This document shows, piece after piece, positions 50,205-58,077 of a stretch of DNA of 64,000 nucleotides. Source of the stretch: Streptomyces sp. R21. Its GTDB lineage: Bacteria > Actinomycetota > Actinomycetes > Streptomycetales > Streptomycetaceae. Both the position numbers and the translations under genes were made by a program. The DNA is taken from positions 5,799,001-5,863,000 of the forward strand of contig NZ_CP163435.1 in the NCBI RefSeq assembly GCF_041051975.1. The letters are read 5' to 3'. The notes beneath the pieces were generated by a model. The model was not told the DNA's origin. It saw nothing but the letters and a program-made list of their open reading frames with translations, and did not search any database. Within the stretch, counting starts at the first letter, position 1. Each line of letters opens with the position of its first letter.

Positions 50205-50377
50205 AATAGGTGTTCGAAATTGATCGCCCGGCGATCACCTGAGGGCATTAAATTCGCGCTCCCGGTGGCCTGCTGATCGCATCGGTCACAAAAAAAGCTC
50301 GAAATATCAGCCAGATCGTGCGACACACCGGCCCAATTGGCAGATGGCCTCACGCAAACCCCTCTACCGTGTGAGGC

Positions 50378-51622
50378 GTGAGCAGCAGCGGCCTCATCTA
50401 CGCAGTCATCGTCGGGGCCTGGGCCGCCTACTTGGTGCCGATGTGGCTCCGTAGGCAGGACGAGCTGAACGAAGCCCGTCCGACGGAACGCTTCAGCACC
50501 GCCATCCGGCTGCTGTCCGGACGGGCGGGAATGGAGCGCCGGTACGCCAAGGACCTGCGGGCGCGCTCCACCGACGAGGGGGAGCCCAGCGCCGAACCGG
50601 GCGCCGTCACCGACTCGGTGGACGTCCGGGCCTTCGCCATGCCTCCGGCACGCCCGCAGACGACGGCCCAACTCCCGCCGTCGGACGAGGCGGAGCGGAA
50701 ACCGGCGCCTCAGTCCCCTGCTGGGCAGAGTGTCCAGCGGGGCGGCGCCCAGCAGGTGTCCCAGGCGCCCGCCAGGCCCGTACCGCAGCAGTCGGGCAAG
50801 TCCGCGCCGAGGCCCTCGGGCAAGCCCGCGCACCAGCAGACGTCGGCGGCGCGACGGGCGGCCTCGGCGGAGGCCGCAGCGCGCGCCCGGCGCACGAAGG
50901 TGCTCGCGCGCCGGCGGCGTACGACGGTGATGCTCTTCCTCGCCTTCACGCTCGGCGCGATCGTCGCGGCCGTCGGTGGGCTCGCGTTCCTGTGGGCGCC
51001 CGGCGTGCCGGCGGTGTTGCTCAGCGCCTACATCGTGTACCTGCGCGCCCAGGAGCGCCGGCGCTTCACCTACGTCATGGACCGGCGCCAGGCCGAGGTC
51101 GCGGCCCAGCGGCTGCGGGAGCGTCAGCCGCGCCGCCGGCCGCCCGTCGACCCCGGGGGCGACGAGCCGGAGGACGGACCAGAGAACGAGACCGACCCCG
51201 GGCTGCTGGCGCTGGCCGCCGACCGTCGCGCCCTCGTCGAGCAGACCGACCACGCTGAGTGGGTCGACCAGCAGCGTGAGCGCCAGCGGGGCCCCGGCCA
51301 CGGCGACAGCTGGGACCCGGTGCCGGTTCCGCTGCCGACGTACGTGACCGCGCCGGTCGCGCCCCGGGCCACGTCCAGCGTCGACCTGGGGGCGCCCGAC
51401 GCCTGGAGCTCCGCGCGGTCGAGCGCCGCCGAGCCGAGCGCCTCGGGCACGCAGAGCGCGCCGGAGAGTGAGCCCCCGGCCGAGGAACAGTCGGACGCCG
51501 CCGACGGCGGCCGCAGCGACGCCCGGCGCGCCGCGTCCGCCCGGCGTGCGCGCGAGCGCGGGCGCACGCCCCTGTTCGACCAGTACGAGGACGGGGAACG
51601 GCCGCGCGCGGCCAACGAGTGA
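50378..51622 (+). CDS. sepX: divisome protein SepX/GlpR
   Basis: A 414-residue membrane protein. An N-terminal helix (about 5-22, LIYAVIVGAWAAYLVPMWLR) with RRQDELNE after it is the SepX/GlpR hallmark. A long disordered, Pro/Gln/Ala-rich stretch is followed by two close helices (about 185-225) and a soluble, highly charged C-terminal half. In Streptomyces SepX stabilises FtsZ ladders in cross-walls and sporulation septa; in corynebacteria GlpR is the membrane receptor of Glp. The neighbouring moeA-like gene fits. The GTG at 50378 has only GTGAGGC nearby. The 173 bp upstream (50205-50377) hold no gene. Confidence 0.88.
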   Translation: MSSSGLIYAVIVGAWAAYLVPMWLRRQDELNEARPTERFSTAIRLLSGRAGMERRYAKDLRARSTDEGEPSAEPGAVTDSVDVRAFAMPPARPQTTAQLPPSDEAERKPAPQSPAGQSVQRGGAQQVSQAPARPVPQQSGKSAPRPSGKPAHQQTSAARRAASAEAAARARRTKVLARRRRTTVMLFLAFTLGAIVAAVGGLAFLWAPGVPAVLLSAYIVYLRAQERRRFTYVMDRRQAEVAAQRLRERQPRRRPPVDPGGDEPEDGPENETDPGLLALAADRRALVEQTDHAEWVDQQRERQRGPGHGDSWDPVPVPLPTYVTAPVAPRATSSVDLGAPDAWSSARSSAAEPSASGTQSAPESEPPAEEQSDAADGGRSDARRAASARRARERGRTPLFDQYEDGERPRAANE

Positions 51623-51708
51623 CGGCGCCTCCGGCAGCCCACGGCTGACCAGCCAGGAACGGATTTCCAAGCACCCTGATGAGGATGCTAGAGTTTCACT
51701 CGTTGCAA

Positions 51709-51782
51709 GGGCCTGTGGCGCAGTCTGGTAGCGCACCTCGTTCGCATCGAGGGGGTCTGGGGTTCAAATCCCCACAGGTCCA
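51709..51782 (+). tRNA. tRNA-Ala (anticodon CGC)
   Basis: A 74-nt cloverleaf: acceptor GGGCCTG/CAGGTCC with the G3-U70 pair that identifies tRNA-Ala, D arm GCGC..GCGC, anticodon arm CCTCG/CGAGG around TTCGCAT (anticodon CGC, reading GCG) and T arm TGGGG/CCCCA around TTCAAAT. CCA is not encoded (CCG follows). A TGCTAGAGT stretch about 20 bp upstream may be the -10 element. Confidence 0.95.
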
Positions 51783-51791
51783 CCGCAATTC

Positions 51792-51823
51792 AGAACCCCG
51801 TCGGATTCGTCCGGCGGGGTTCT
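51792..51823 (+). terminator. Terminator after tRNA-Ala
   Basis: AGAACCCCGTCGGA (51792-51805) pairs with TCCGGCGGGGTTCT (51810-51823) around TTCG, with one T-G pair, followed by TGCGTTG. A stable TTCG-type loop and position 9 bp after the tRNA support a terminator. Confidence 0.85.
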
Positions 51824-51887
51824 TGCGTTGCGTGTGCGTGTGTGGGGGAGTTGCGGGCGGCCTTGCGGCCGCCCTTTCTTCGTCGGG

Positions 51888-52400
51888 CTACGGCTGTGGG
51901 GGCTGCTGGGAGTTCCGGAGCGGCTTGGCGAAGCAGCGGCTCTGGTTGTGGAAGCGGTAGTGGCCGAACTTGGTGCAGGGTTCGTAGCCGCTCGATATGT
52001 AGAGGGCTATCGCCTCGGGCTGCGCGGTGCCGGTTTCCAGGACCATGCGGGTGCGGCCCGCCGTGCGGGCGTCGTCCTCCAGGGCGGACAGGATGCGCCG
52101 GGCGAGGCCGCGGCCGCGGGCGCTCGGGACGACGTACATGCGCTTGAGTTCGGCGTCGCCGTCCGAGTACCCCTCGTCGTTCTCGTCCTGGGTGCGCCAG
52201 CCGCCCGTGGCCACGGGGAAGTCCTGCTCGTCGTAGGCGATGAGGTATCGGCCGAGCGGCGGTTCGAACATCGAGGCGTGCAGGAATGTGACGTCGCCCT
52301 CGTCGCCGTAGCGCTCTGCGTATTCGAGCTGCACCTGGTCGTTGAGCTTGACGGCGTCGGGGTGGTCGAAGGGGACCGGACGGATATTCATGCGAGGCAT
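51888..52400 (-). CDS. GNAT-family N-acetyltransferase
   Basis: A 170-residue GNAT protein. The acetyl-CoA motif A region reads MYVVPSARGRGLARRILSAL, followed by TRMVLETGTAQPEAIALYIS and YEPCTKFGHYR. Such enzymes acetylate small molecules or peptides; the substrate is not evident. Two starts are possible, ATG 52400 and ATG 52391 three codons later; both have poor ribosome sites. The C-terminal SQQPPQP tail is disordered. Confidence 0.8.
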   Translation of the reverse strand: MPRMNIRPVPFDHPDAVKLNDQVQLEYAERYGDEGDVTFLHASMFEPPLGRYLIAYDEQDFPVATGGWRTQDENDEGYSDGDAELKRMYVVPSARGRGLARRILSALEDDARTAGRTRMVLETGTAQPEAIALYISSGYEPCTKFGHYRFHNQSRCFAKPLRNSQQPPQP

Positions 52401-52449
52401 CGTACTTCTATGCGTTGGGATGGGGTGATGGATTAAGTATCGTGCCCGG

Positions 52450-53253
52450 GTGCTGACTGTTACCTCTGTGAATGTGAACGGGCTCCGGGCCGCCGCCAAG
52501 AAGGGCTTCGTGGAGTGGCTCGCCGGGACCTCCGCGGACGTGCTGTGCCTGCAGGAGGTGCGGGCCGAACCCGGGCAGCTGACGGAGGACGTACGGGCGC
52601 CCGAGGGGTGGCACGTCGTCCACGCGCCCGCCGCCGCCAAGGGCCGCGCCGGGGTGTCCCTCTATACGCGGCGCGAGCCGGACCGGGTCCAGGTCGGGTT
52701 CGGGTCGGCGGAGTTCGACTCGAGCGGGCGCTACGTAGAGGTCGATCTGCCCGGCGTCACCGTCGCCAGCCTCTATCTGCCCTCCGGTGAGGTCGGGACC
52801 GAGCGGCAGGACGAGAAGGTCCGCTTCATGGAGGAGTTCCTCGGCTATCTGAAGGGGCTCCGGGAACGGGCGGCCGCCGACGGACGCGAGGTCGTGGTCT
52901 GCGGTGACTGGAACATCGCCCACCAGGAGGCCGACCTCAAGAACTGGCGCGGCAACAAGAAGAACTCCGGGTTCCTGCCCGAGGAGCGGGAGTGGCTGGG
53001 GGGCGTCCTCGACGTCGAGGAGGGCGGGTACGTCGATGTCGTGCGGGCGCTGCATCCCGATGTCGAGGGGCCGTACTCATGGTGGTCGTACCGCGGGCGG
53101 GCCTTCGACAACGACACGGGCTGGCGTATCGATTATCACGTGGCGACGCCCGGGCTCGCCGGCAAGGCCGTCAAGGGGTTCGTGGAGCGGGCGGCCACGC
53201 ATGCGGAGCGGTGGTCGGACCACGCGCCGGTGACGGTGGTCTACGACCTGTAG
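52450..53253 (+). CDS. xthA: exodeoxyribonuclease III
   Basis: A 267-residue exonuclease III/AP endonuclease of the EEP family, which cleaves abasic sites and trims 3' blocks in base-excision repair. Family motifs are VNGLRAA, LCLQEVRAE (Glu binds the metal), GDWNIAHQEADLKN, GWRIDYHVATPGL and WSDHAPV (His at the active site). It starts at GTG 52450 with no clear ribosome site, about 50 bp from the divergent GNAT gene, suggesting a short or absent leader. Confidence 0.93.
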   Translation: MLTVTSVNVNGLRAAAKKGFVEWLAGTSADVLCLQEVRAEPGQLTEDVRAPEGWHVVHAPAAAKGRAGVSLYTRREPDRVQVGFGSAEFDSSGRYVEVDLPGVTVASLYLPSGEVGTERQDEKVRFMEEFLGYLKGLRERAAADGREVVVCGDWNIAHQEADLKNWRGNKKNSGFLPEEREWLGGVLDVEEGGYVDVVRALHPDVEGPYSWWSYRGRAFDNDTGWRIDYHVATPGLAGKAVKGFVERAATHAERWSDHAPVTVVYDL

Positions 53254-53263
53254 GAAACCGGCG

Positions 53264-53926
53264 TCAGGAGCCGTTGTCCTCGGCCGCCAGGCGGCGGTCC
53301 AGGGCCAGCGAGAGTTCGGCGTCGACCACCGCTTTGGCGAGGGGGCGGAGCTGCTCGGGGTCCCTGCCGAGGGCGTGGGTGTGCAGCAGGGTGGTGAAGA
53401 GTTCGGCCATGGCGTCGACGTGCACGCGGACCTCGCGGCCGGCGGCCATGACCGCGGCGAGCGGGACGCCCGCGCGGACCAGCGCCGAGGATGCTTCGAG
53501 CAGGCGGCGGCTGATGTGGATGATCTCGTCGCCCTCCACCGCGAGGTAGCCGAGGTCCAGGGCGGCGGCCAGGTTCTCCGGGGTCACCTCGCCCGCGAAG
53601 TGGTCGGCGAGGGCTTCGGGGGTGAGGTGGACGGGGTTCTCCTCGCTGGGTGTCACCAGGCCGAGGGCCTCGCCGGCGTCCCGGCCGGACTCGAAGGCGG
53701 CGGTGAGGTCGGCGATGCCCGAGAGGGTGTGGCCGCGCTCCAGGAGGGCGGCGATGGTGCGCAGCCTGGCCAGGTGGTGGTGGTCGTACCAGGCGATCCT
53801 GCCCTCCCTGCGGGGTGCCGGGAGCAGGCCGCGCTCGCGGTAGAAGCGCAGGGTGCGGACCGTGATGCCCGCCTCCTTGGCCAGTTCCTCCATGCGGTAC
53901 TCGAGTTTTTCCGATCCCTCAGCCAC
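53264..53926 (-). CDS. MerR-family transcriptional regulator
   Basis: A 220-residue regulator. The MerR HTH (about 10-80) contains RMEELAKEAGITVRTLRFYRERGLLP and YDHHHLARLRTI. The C-terminal half is longer than in the metal sensors and has no Cys metal site, which fits MerR-type proteins that sense organic compounds or stress. It is divergent from the monooxygenase-hydrolase-SDR operon, so it may control it. The intergenic region has a perfect 7-bp palindrome at 54012-54029. GATCCCTCAGCCACGTGC upstream shows no classical ribosome site. Confidence 0.85.
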   Translation of the reverse strand: MAEGSEKLEYRMEELAKEAGITVRTLRFYRERGLLPAPRREGRIAWYDHHHLARLRTIAALLERGHTLSGIADLTAAFESGRDAGEALGLVTPSEENPVHLTPEALADHFAGEVTPENLAAALDLGYLAVEGDEIIHISRRLLEASSALVRAGVPLAAVMAAGREVRVHVDAMAELFTTLLHTHALGRDPEQLRPLAKAVVDAELSLALDRRLAAEDNGS

Positions 53927-54011
53927 GTGCGCACCCTACGTCGTACCCCCGGTAACTTTCCTGGCCCCGCCCCCTACCCATCAGTACGGAGCTGCTCTAC
54001 TCTCCCCATTG

Positions 54012-54029
54012 TGCCAGTATTCACTGGCA
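54012..54029. promoter_or_regulatory. Palindrome upstream of the monooxygenase operon
   Basis: TGCCAGT-ATTC-ACTGGCA, a perfect 7-bp inverted repeat with a 4-base centre, lies 28 bp before the monooxygenase start. It is in the divergent promoter region with the MerR gene and may be an operator. Classical MerR sites have longer 19-20 bp spacing between promoter elements, so a different regulator is possible. Confidence 0.6.
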
Positions 54030-54057
54030 GAGTTGCGTGGGTCAGGGAGGCGTCGGG

Positions 54058-55599
54058 ATGACCGAGCACGAGCATGTACGGGTGGCGGTGGTCGGGTCCG
54101 GGTTCGGGGGGCTGGGAGCCGCCGTACGACTGCGCCGCGAAGGTGTCACCGACTTCGTCGTCCTGGAACGGGCCGACAGTGTGGGCGGCACCTGGCGGGA
54201 CAACAGCTATCCCGGGTGCGCGTGCGATGTGCCGTCGCATCTCTACTCGTTCTCGTTCGCGCCCAACCCGGACTGGCCGCGCACTTTCTCCGGGCAGGAG
54301 CACATCCGGGAGTACCTGGAGCACGTCGCCGACGTGTTCCGGCTGCGGTCACACCTGCGCTTCAACTCCGAAGTGAAGATGATGACCTGGGACGCCGAGA
54401 AGCTGCACTGGACGATCGAGACGACGAGCGGGACGCTGACCGCCGATGTCGTCGTCTCCGCCACCGGGCCGCTCTCCGATCCCAAGGTTCCGGATGTTCC
54501 GGGCATCGACTCCTTCCCCGGCAAGGTCTTCCACTCGGCCCGCTGGGACCACGACTACGACCTGCGCGGCAAGCGTGTCGCGATGATCGGCACCGGGGCG
54601 TCCGCGATCCAGATCGTGCCGTCCATCCAGCCGGACGTCTCCCGGCTCACCCTCTTCCAGCGCACCCCGCCGTGGGTGATGCCGCGCGTCGACCGCGCCA
54701 TCAGCGGCGCCGAGCGGTGGCTGCACCGGCAGCTGCCCTTCACCACGCAGGCGCGGCGTGGGCTCCTGTGGGGCATCCGCGAGCTGCAGGTCCAGGCGTT
54801 CACCAAGCGGCCCAATGAGCTGGGCATGGTCGAGCGGCTGGCCAAGCGGAACATCGCCCGCGCCGTCAAGGACCCGGCGCTGCGCGCCAAGCTCACGCCC
54901 GACTACCGCATCGGCTGCAAGCGCATCCTGCTCTCCAACGCCTACTATCCGGCGCTCACGCAGCCCAACGTGGACGTGATCGCGAGCGGGCTCAGCGAGA
55001 TCCGCGGCTCCACGCTCGTCGCCGCCGACGGCAGCGAGACCGAGGTCGACGCGATCATCTTCGGTACGGGCTTCCACGTCACCGACATGCCGATCGCCGA
55101 CCGCGTCGTCGGGGCGGACGGCAGGACCCTCGCGGAGAGCTGGCAGGAGGGCATGAAGTCGCTGCGCGGCGCCACGGCGGCCGGGTTCCCGAACTGGATG
55201 ACGATCATCGGGCCCAACACGGGCCTCGGGAACTCCTCCATGATCCTGATGATCGAGTCCCAGCTGAACTACCTGGCCGACTACGTACGGCAGCTCGACG
55301 TGCTCGGCGGGCGGGCGGCGCTCGACGCGCGACCGAGCGCCGTGAACGCCTGGAACCGGCGCGTGCAGGAACGTATGGAGCGCACGGTGTGGAACACCGG
55401 CGGCTGCACCAGCTGGTACCTCGACGCCAGTGGGCGCAACACCACCATCTGGCCGGGTACGACGACCGAGTTCCGGGGCGCCACGCGGCGCGTGGACCTC
55501 GGGGAGTACGAAGTGCTGCGAGCGCCCGCGCGCGAGCCCGCGCCCCGCGCCCCCCTGACCAAGAGCGCCCGCAAGAAGAAGGCGGAGGCCGGAGCATGA
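54058..55599 (+). CDS. flavin-containing monooxygenase (Baeyer-Villiger type)
   Basis: A 513-residue class B flavoprotein. The FAD Rossmann motif is GSGFGGLG (about 13-20), and the Baeyer-Villiger fingerprint FxGxxxHxxxW is FPGKVFHSARW at about 153-163. The NADPH motif is GTGASAIQ (about 180). Such enzymes insert oxygen next to ketones or oxidise other soft centres with NADPH and O2. Start ATG 54058 follows AGGGAGG; GTG-type 54037 would add seven residues. The gene is coupled to a hydrolase gene (ATGA) and then to an SDR gene. The trio recalls the mymA operon of M. tuberculosis. Confidence 0.9.
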   Translation: MTEHEHVRVAVVGSGFGGLGAAVRLRREGVTDFVVLERADSVGGTWRDNSYPGCACDVPSHLYSFSFAPNPDWPRTFSGQEHIREYLEHVADVFRLRSHLRFNSEVKMMTWDAEKLHWTIETTSGTLTADVVVSATGPLSDPKVPDVPGIDSFPGKVFHSARWDHDYDLRGKRVAMIGTGASAIQIVPSIQPDVSRLTLFQRTPPWVMPRVDRAISGAERWLHRQLPFTTQARRGLLWGIRELQVQAFTKRPNELGMVERLAKRNIARAVKDPALRAKLTPDYRIGCKRILLSNAYYPALTQPNVDVIASGLSEIRGSTLVAADGSETEVDAIIFGTGFHVTDMPIADRVVGADGRTLAESWQEGMKSLRGATAAGFPNWMTIIGPNTGLGNSSMILMIESQLNYLADYVRQLDVLGGRAALDARPSAVNAWNRRVQERMERTVWNTGGCTSWYLDASGRNTTIWPGTTTEFRGATRRVDLGEYEVLRAPAREPAPRAPLTKSARKKKAEAGA

Positions 55600-56639
55600 G
55601 CCGACTGATGCATGTGATGCACGGCCCGTACGCGCCGCCCGTGCCGGCGCGCGAGCTGGTCGCGGTCTCCGCGGACGGCGCGCGGCTGCACGTGGAGGTG
55701 CACGGCCCCGAACATGCGCCCGCTGTCGTCCTCTCGCACGGGTGGACCTGCTCGACCGCCTTCTGGGCGGCGCAGATCCGGGACCTCGCCGCCGATCACC
55801 GGGTGATCGCGTACGACCAGAGGGGGCACGGGCGCAGTCCCGCGAGCCCCGCGTGCACCACCGACGCGCTGGCGGACGACCTGGAGGCGGTGCTCGCGGC
55901 GACACTCGCGCCCGGTGAGAAGGCCGTGCTCGTGGGGCACTCCATGGGCGGGATGACGCTGATGGCCGCCTCCGCGCGGCCCCGCTTCCGGGAGCACGCG
56001 GCGGCCGCGCTGCTGTGCAGTACGGGCAGCTCGAAGCTGGTCGCCGAGTCGCTGGTGGTGCCGATGGGCGCCGGCCGGGTGCGGACCTGGCTCACCGGGA
56101 AGATCCTCGGCTCGCGGGCTCCGCTCGGGCCCGTCACGCCCGTGGCGCGCAGGATCCTCAAGTACGCGACCATGGGCCCCGGTTCGTCGCCGGTGATGGT
56201 GGAGGCGTGCGCCCGGGTGGTGCACGCGTGTCCGCGCGCCGTGCGGCACGCCTGGTCGCGGGTGCTGGAGCTGATCGACCTCGATTACGGCGTACGGGAG
56301 ATGCAGGTGCCCACAGCCGTCGTCGCGGGCACGGCGGACCGGATGACCCCCGTGGTGCATGCGCGGGCGCTCGTCGCCGCGCTGCCGAACTGCGTCGGCA
56401 GCACCGAGCTCGCCGGGGTCGGGCACATGACGCCGGTGGAGGCGCCGGAGCTGGTCGGCTCGCGCATTCGGGAACTCGTGGCCGCGTACGCCGTGGGCAC
56501 GGAGGGTGCGCCGGGCGCGGGAGGCCCGGCAAGCGCGGGCGCCGCAAAGGGCGTACAGGCCGCGGAGATGGCGGAGAACGCTGAGATCGCGGAGAACGCT
56601 GAGATCGCGGAAAACGCAGAGATCAAGGAGGGCGCATGA
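55596..56639 (+). CDS. alpha/beta hydrolase with a repeated C-terminal tail
   Basis: A 347-residue hydrolase. The nucleophile elbow is GHSMGG, the oxyanion region SHGWTCSTAFW, the acid is in VVAGTADRMTP and the catalytic His in GVGHMTP. The last 50 residues are an Ala-rich tail with three copies of A-E-N-A-E-I, encoded by 18-bp repeats, which no family member needs. It could cut the ester made by the upstream Baeyer-Villiger-type enzyme. The start overlaps the monooxygenase stop and the stop overlaps the SDR start, both as ATGA. Confidence 0.88.
   Translation: MSRLMHVMHGPYAPPVPARELVAVSADGARLHVEVHGPEHAPAVVLSHGWTCSTAFWAAQIRDLAADHRVIAYDQRGHGRSPASPACTTDALADDLEAVLAATLAPGEKAVLVGHSMGGMTLMAASARPRFREHAAAALLCSTGSSKLVAESLVVPMGAGRVRTWLTGKILGSRAPLGPVTPVARRILKYATMGPGSSPVMVEACARVVHACPRAVRHAWSRVLELIDLDYGVREMQVPTAVVAGTADRMTPVVHARALVAALPNCVGSTELAGVGHMTPVEAPELVGSRIRELVAAYAVGTEGAPGAGGPASAGAAKGVQAAEMAENAEIAENAEIAENAEIKEGA
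56571..56624 (+). repeat. Three tandem 18-bp repeats inside the hydrolase gene
   Basis: GCGGAGAACGCTGAGATC occurs at 56571-56588 and 56589-56606 exactly and at 56607-56624 with two changes. The repeats preserve the frame and encode A-E-N-A-E-I. Copy number may vary without a frameshift. Confidence 0.9.
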
Positions 56640-57526
56640 GCAAGGTGAGCCTCGAAGGACAGGTCGCGGTCGTCACAGGGGGCGCGCGCGGTGTCGGCGA
56701 GCTCCTGGCGCGCAAGCTCTCCGCGCGCGGCGCGAAGATCGCGCTGGTCGGGCTGGAGCCGGACGAGCTCAAGCAGGTCTCGGAGCGGCTGCACAGCGAC
56801 AGCCACTACTGGCACGCCGACGTCACCGACCACGAGGCGATGGCCCGGGTCGCCGAGGAGGTCAAGCAGCGGTTCGGGAAGGTGGACATCGTCGTCGCGA
56901 ACGCCGGGGTGGCGAGCGGCGGTCCGTTCGTCGACTCCGACCCGGTCGCCTGGCGGCGGGTCATCGAGGTCAACCTGATCGGATCCGCGGTGACCGCGCG
57001 GGCCTTCCTGCCCGTCCTGATGGAGAGCCGCGGCTATCTGCTGCAGATCGCCTCGCTCGCCGCGATCACCCCGGCCCCCATGATGACGGCGTACTGCGCG
57101 TCCAAGTCGGGCGTGGAGGCGTTCGCGCACAGCCTGCGCGCCGAGGTCGGCTACAAGGGCGTACGCGTAGGGGTCGGCTATCTGTCCTGGACCGACACCG
57201 ACATGGTGCGCGGGGCCGACCAGAACGACGTGATGCGCGAACTGCGGCAGCGGCTGCCGTGGCCGTCCAACAAGACGTATCCGCTGGGGCCGGCCGTCGA
57301 CCGCATCGTCGCCGGGATCGAGCGGCGGTCCAGCCATGTGTACGCGCAGTGGTGGCTGCGCGGGATGCAGGGGGTACGCGGGTATCTGCCGGGGATCATC
57401 GGGGCGGTCGGGCAGCGGGAGATGCGGCGGTTCGAGCCTCGGCTCGGCAGCGTCTCGACGGGGCTCGTCGGCGCCGGCGGGGCCGCCGACGAGGGGGAGC
57501 GCGGGGCCCATTCTCACAGTGAGTAA
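56636..57526 (+). CDS. short-chain dehydrogenase/reductase
   Basis: A 296-residue SDR. The cofactor motif TGGARGVGE (about 14-22), VANAG and the catalytic Tyr-Lys of YCASK are present, with Ser in LQIASLAA. It lacks obvious specificity for NADP or NAD. A C-terminal extension (about 250-296) contains a hydrophobic segment, GYLPGIIGAV, that may attach it to membranes. As the third gene of the operon it may oxidise or reduce the substrate or product of the monooxygenase. Start ATG overlaps the hydrolase stop. Confidence 0.89.
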   Translation: MSKVSLEGQVAVVTGGARGVGELLARKLSARGAKIALVGLEPDELKQVSERLHSDSHYWHADVTDHEAMARVAEEVKQRFGKVDIVVANAGVASGGPFVDSDPVAWRRVIEVNLIGSAVTARAFLPVLMESRGYLLQIASLAAITPAPMMTAYCASKSGVEAFAHSLRAEVGYKGVRVGVGYLSWTDTDMVRGADQNDVMRELRQRLPWPSNKTYPLGPAVDRIVAGIERRSSHVYAQWWLRGMQGVRGYLPGIIGAVGQREMRRFEPRLGSVSTGLVGAGGAADEGERGAHSHSE

Positions 57527-57607
57527 CTGGTCGAAATGCGTGCTTTATTCGCCCGTGTAAGTCTGGTCGAGCCCAATCCCCTCACCCGCAAACGGGAGTG
57601 AACTTCC

Positions 57608-57838
57608 ATGGGTATGAAGGACCAGTTCCAGGACAAGGCCGAGCAGATGCGCGGCAAGGCCAAGCAGAAGCAGGGCCAGGCCCCGGACGAGGCGCTTGAG
57701 CGTTCGCAGCCGATGCGTGACGAGGCTCAGCGCGGTCAGCAGCAGCGTGGTCAGCAGTCGCGTGAGCGTGGTGACCAGGACACGCAGCGGGCCATGCAGG
57801 AGGAGCAGGACCGGTTCGACCAGGACTACGACGTGTAG
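57608..57838 (+). CDS. small hydrophilic, glutamine/arginine-rich stress-type protein
   Basis: A 76-residue, highly charged protein, MGMKDQFQDKAEQMRGKAKQ at the start, then stretches of Gln, Arg, Glu and Asp (RGQQQRGQQSRERGDQ). It lacks hydrophobic segments and is likely disordered or one long helix. The KDQFQDKAEQ pattern recalls CsbD-type or LEA-like stress proteins common in Streptomyces, but I do not claim membership. Ribosome site CGGGAGTG lies 8 bases before ATG 57608. A strong terminator follows. Stress-induced transcription would be expected but no sigma-B promoter was identified with confidence. Confidence 0.65.
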   Translation: MGMKDQFQDKAEQMRGKAKQKQGQAPDEALERSQPMRDEAQRGQQQRGQQSRERGDQDTQRAMQEEQDRFDQDYDV

Positions 57839-57860
57839 TTGCACTTGGCTTGAGCCAATC

Positions 57861-57894
57861 GTGGGGCGCCCTCTGTTTGTAGAGGGCGCCCCAC
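57861..57894. terminator. Strong hairpin after the small hydrophilic protein
   Basis: GTGGGGCGCCCTCT (57861-57874) pairs perfectly with AGAGGGCGCCCCAC (57881-57894) around GTTTGT. It ends the transcript of the preceding gene and can also stop the convergent tricorn transcript. Confidence 0.9.
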
Positions 57895-57972
57895 TCTGGT
57901 GTCTGAACCCAACTCGGCTGCCCCTGAACCCTGGTTGCATGGCGCCCGGCGCTGCAGGCTGTGCCCACCCTT

Positions 57973-58065
57973 CCCCACTCTCGGCTTCGCTCGAGCGGGG
58001 GGACCCCCATCGCCCTGCGGAACGACTGCCCACAGCGGTAGCCCTGCGGAACGCCTGCCCACAGC
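57973..58065. repeat. Palindrome-bearing repeat element in the convergent intergenic region
   Basis: 57973-58010 contains CTCGGCTTCGCTCGAG followed by GGGGGGACCCCCAT, a form that recurs in many Streptomyces intergenic regions to my recollection. It is followed by a 25-bp direct repeat at 58012-58036 and 58041-58065 (GCCCTGCGGAACG-x-CTGCCCACAGC, one mismatch). The region 57839-58077 has no gene. Confidence 0.6.
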
Positions 58066-58077
58066 CAGGCCGACCGG

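Noticed and set aside
51828..52436. A 202-codon plus-strand open frame after tRNA-Ala
   Set aside because: It is antisense to a clear GNAT gene, has no ribosome site and overlaps the tRNA terminator region.
57540..57607. A SigB-type promoter for the small hydrophilic protein
   Set aside because: I looked for the GTTT-N14-16-GGGTAT pattern; no acceptable pair of boxes was found.
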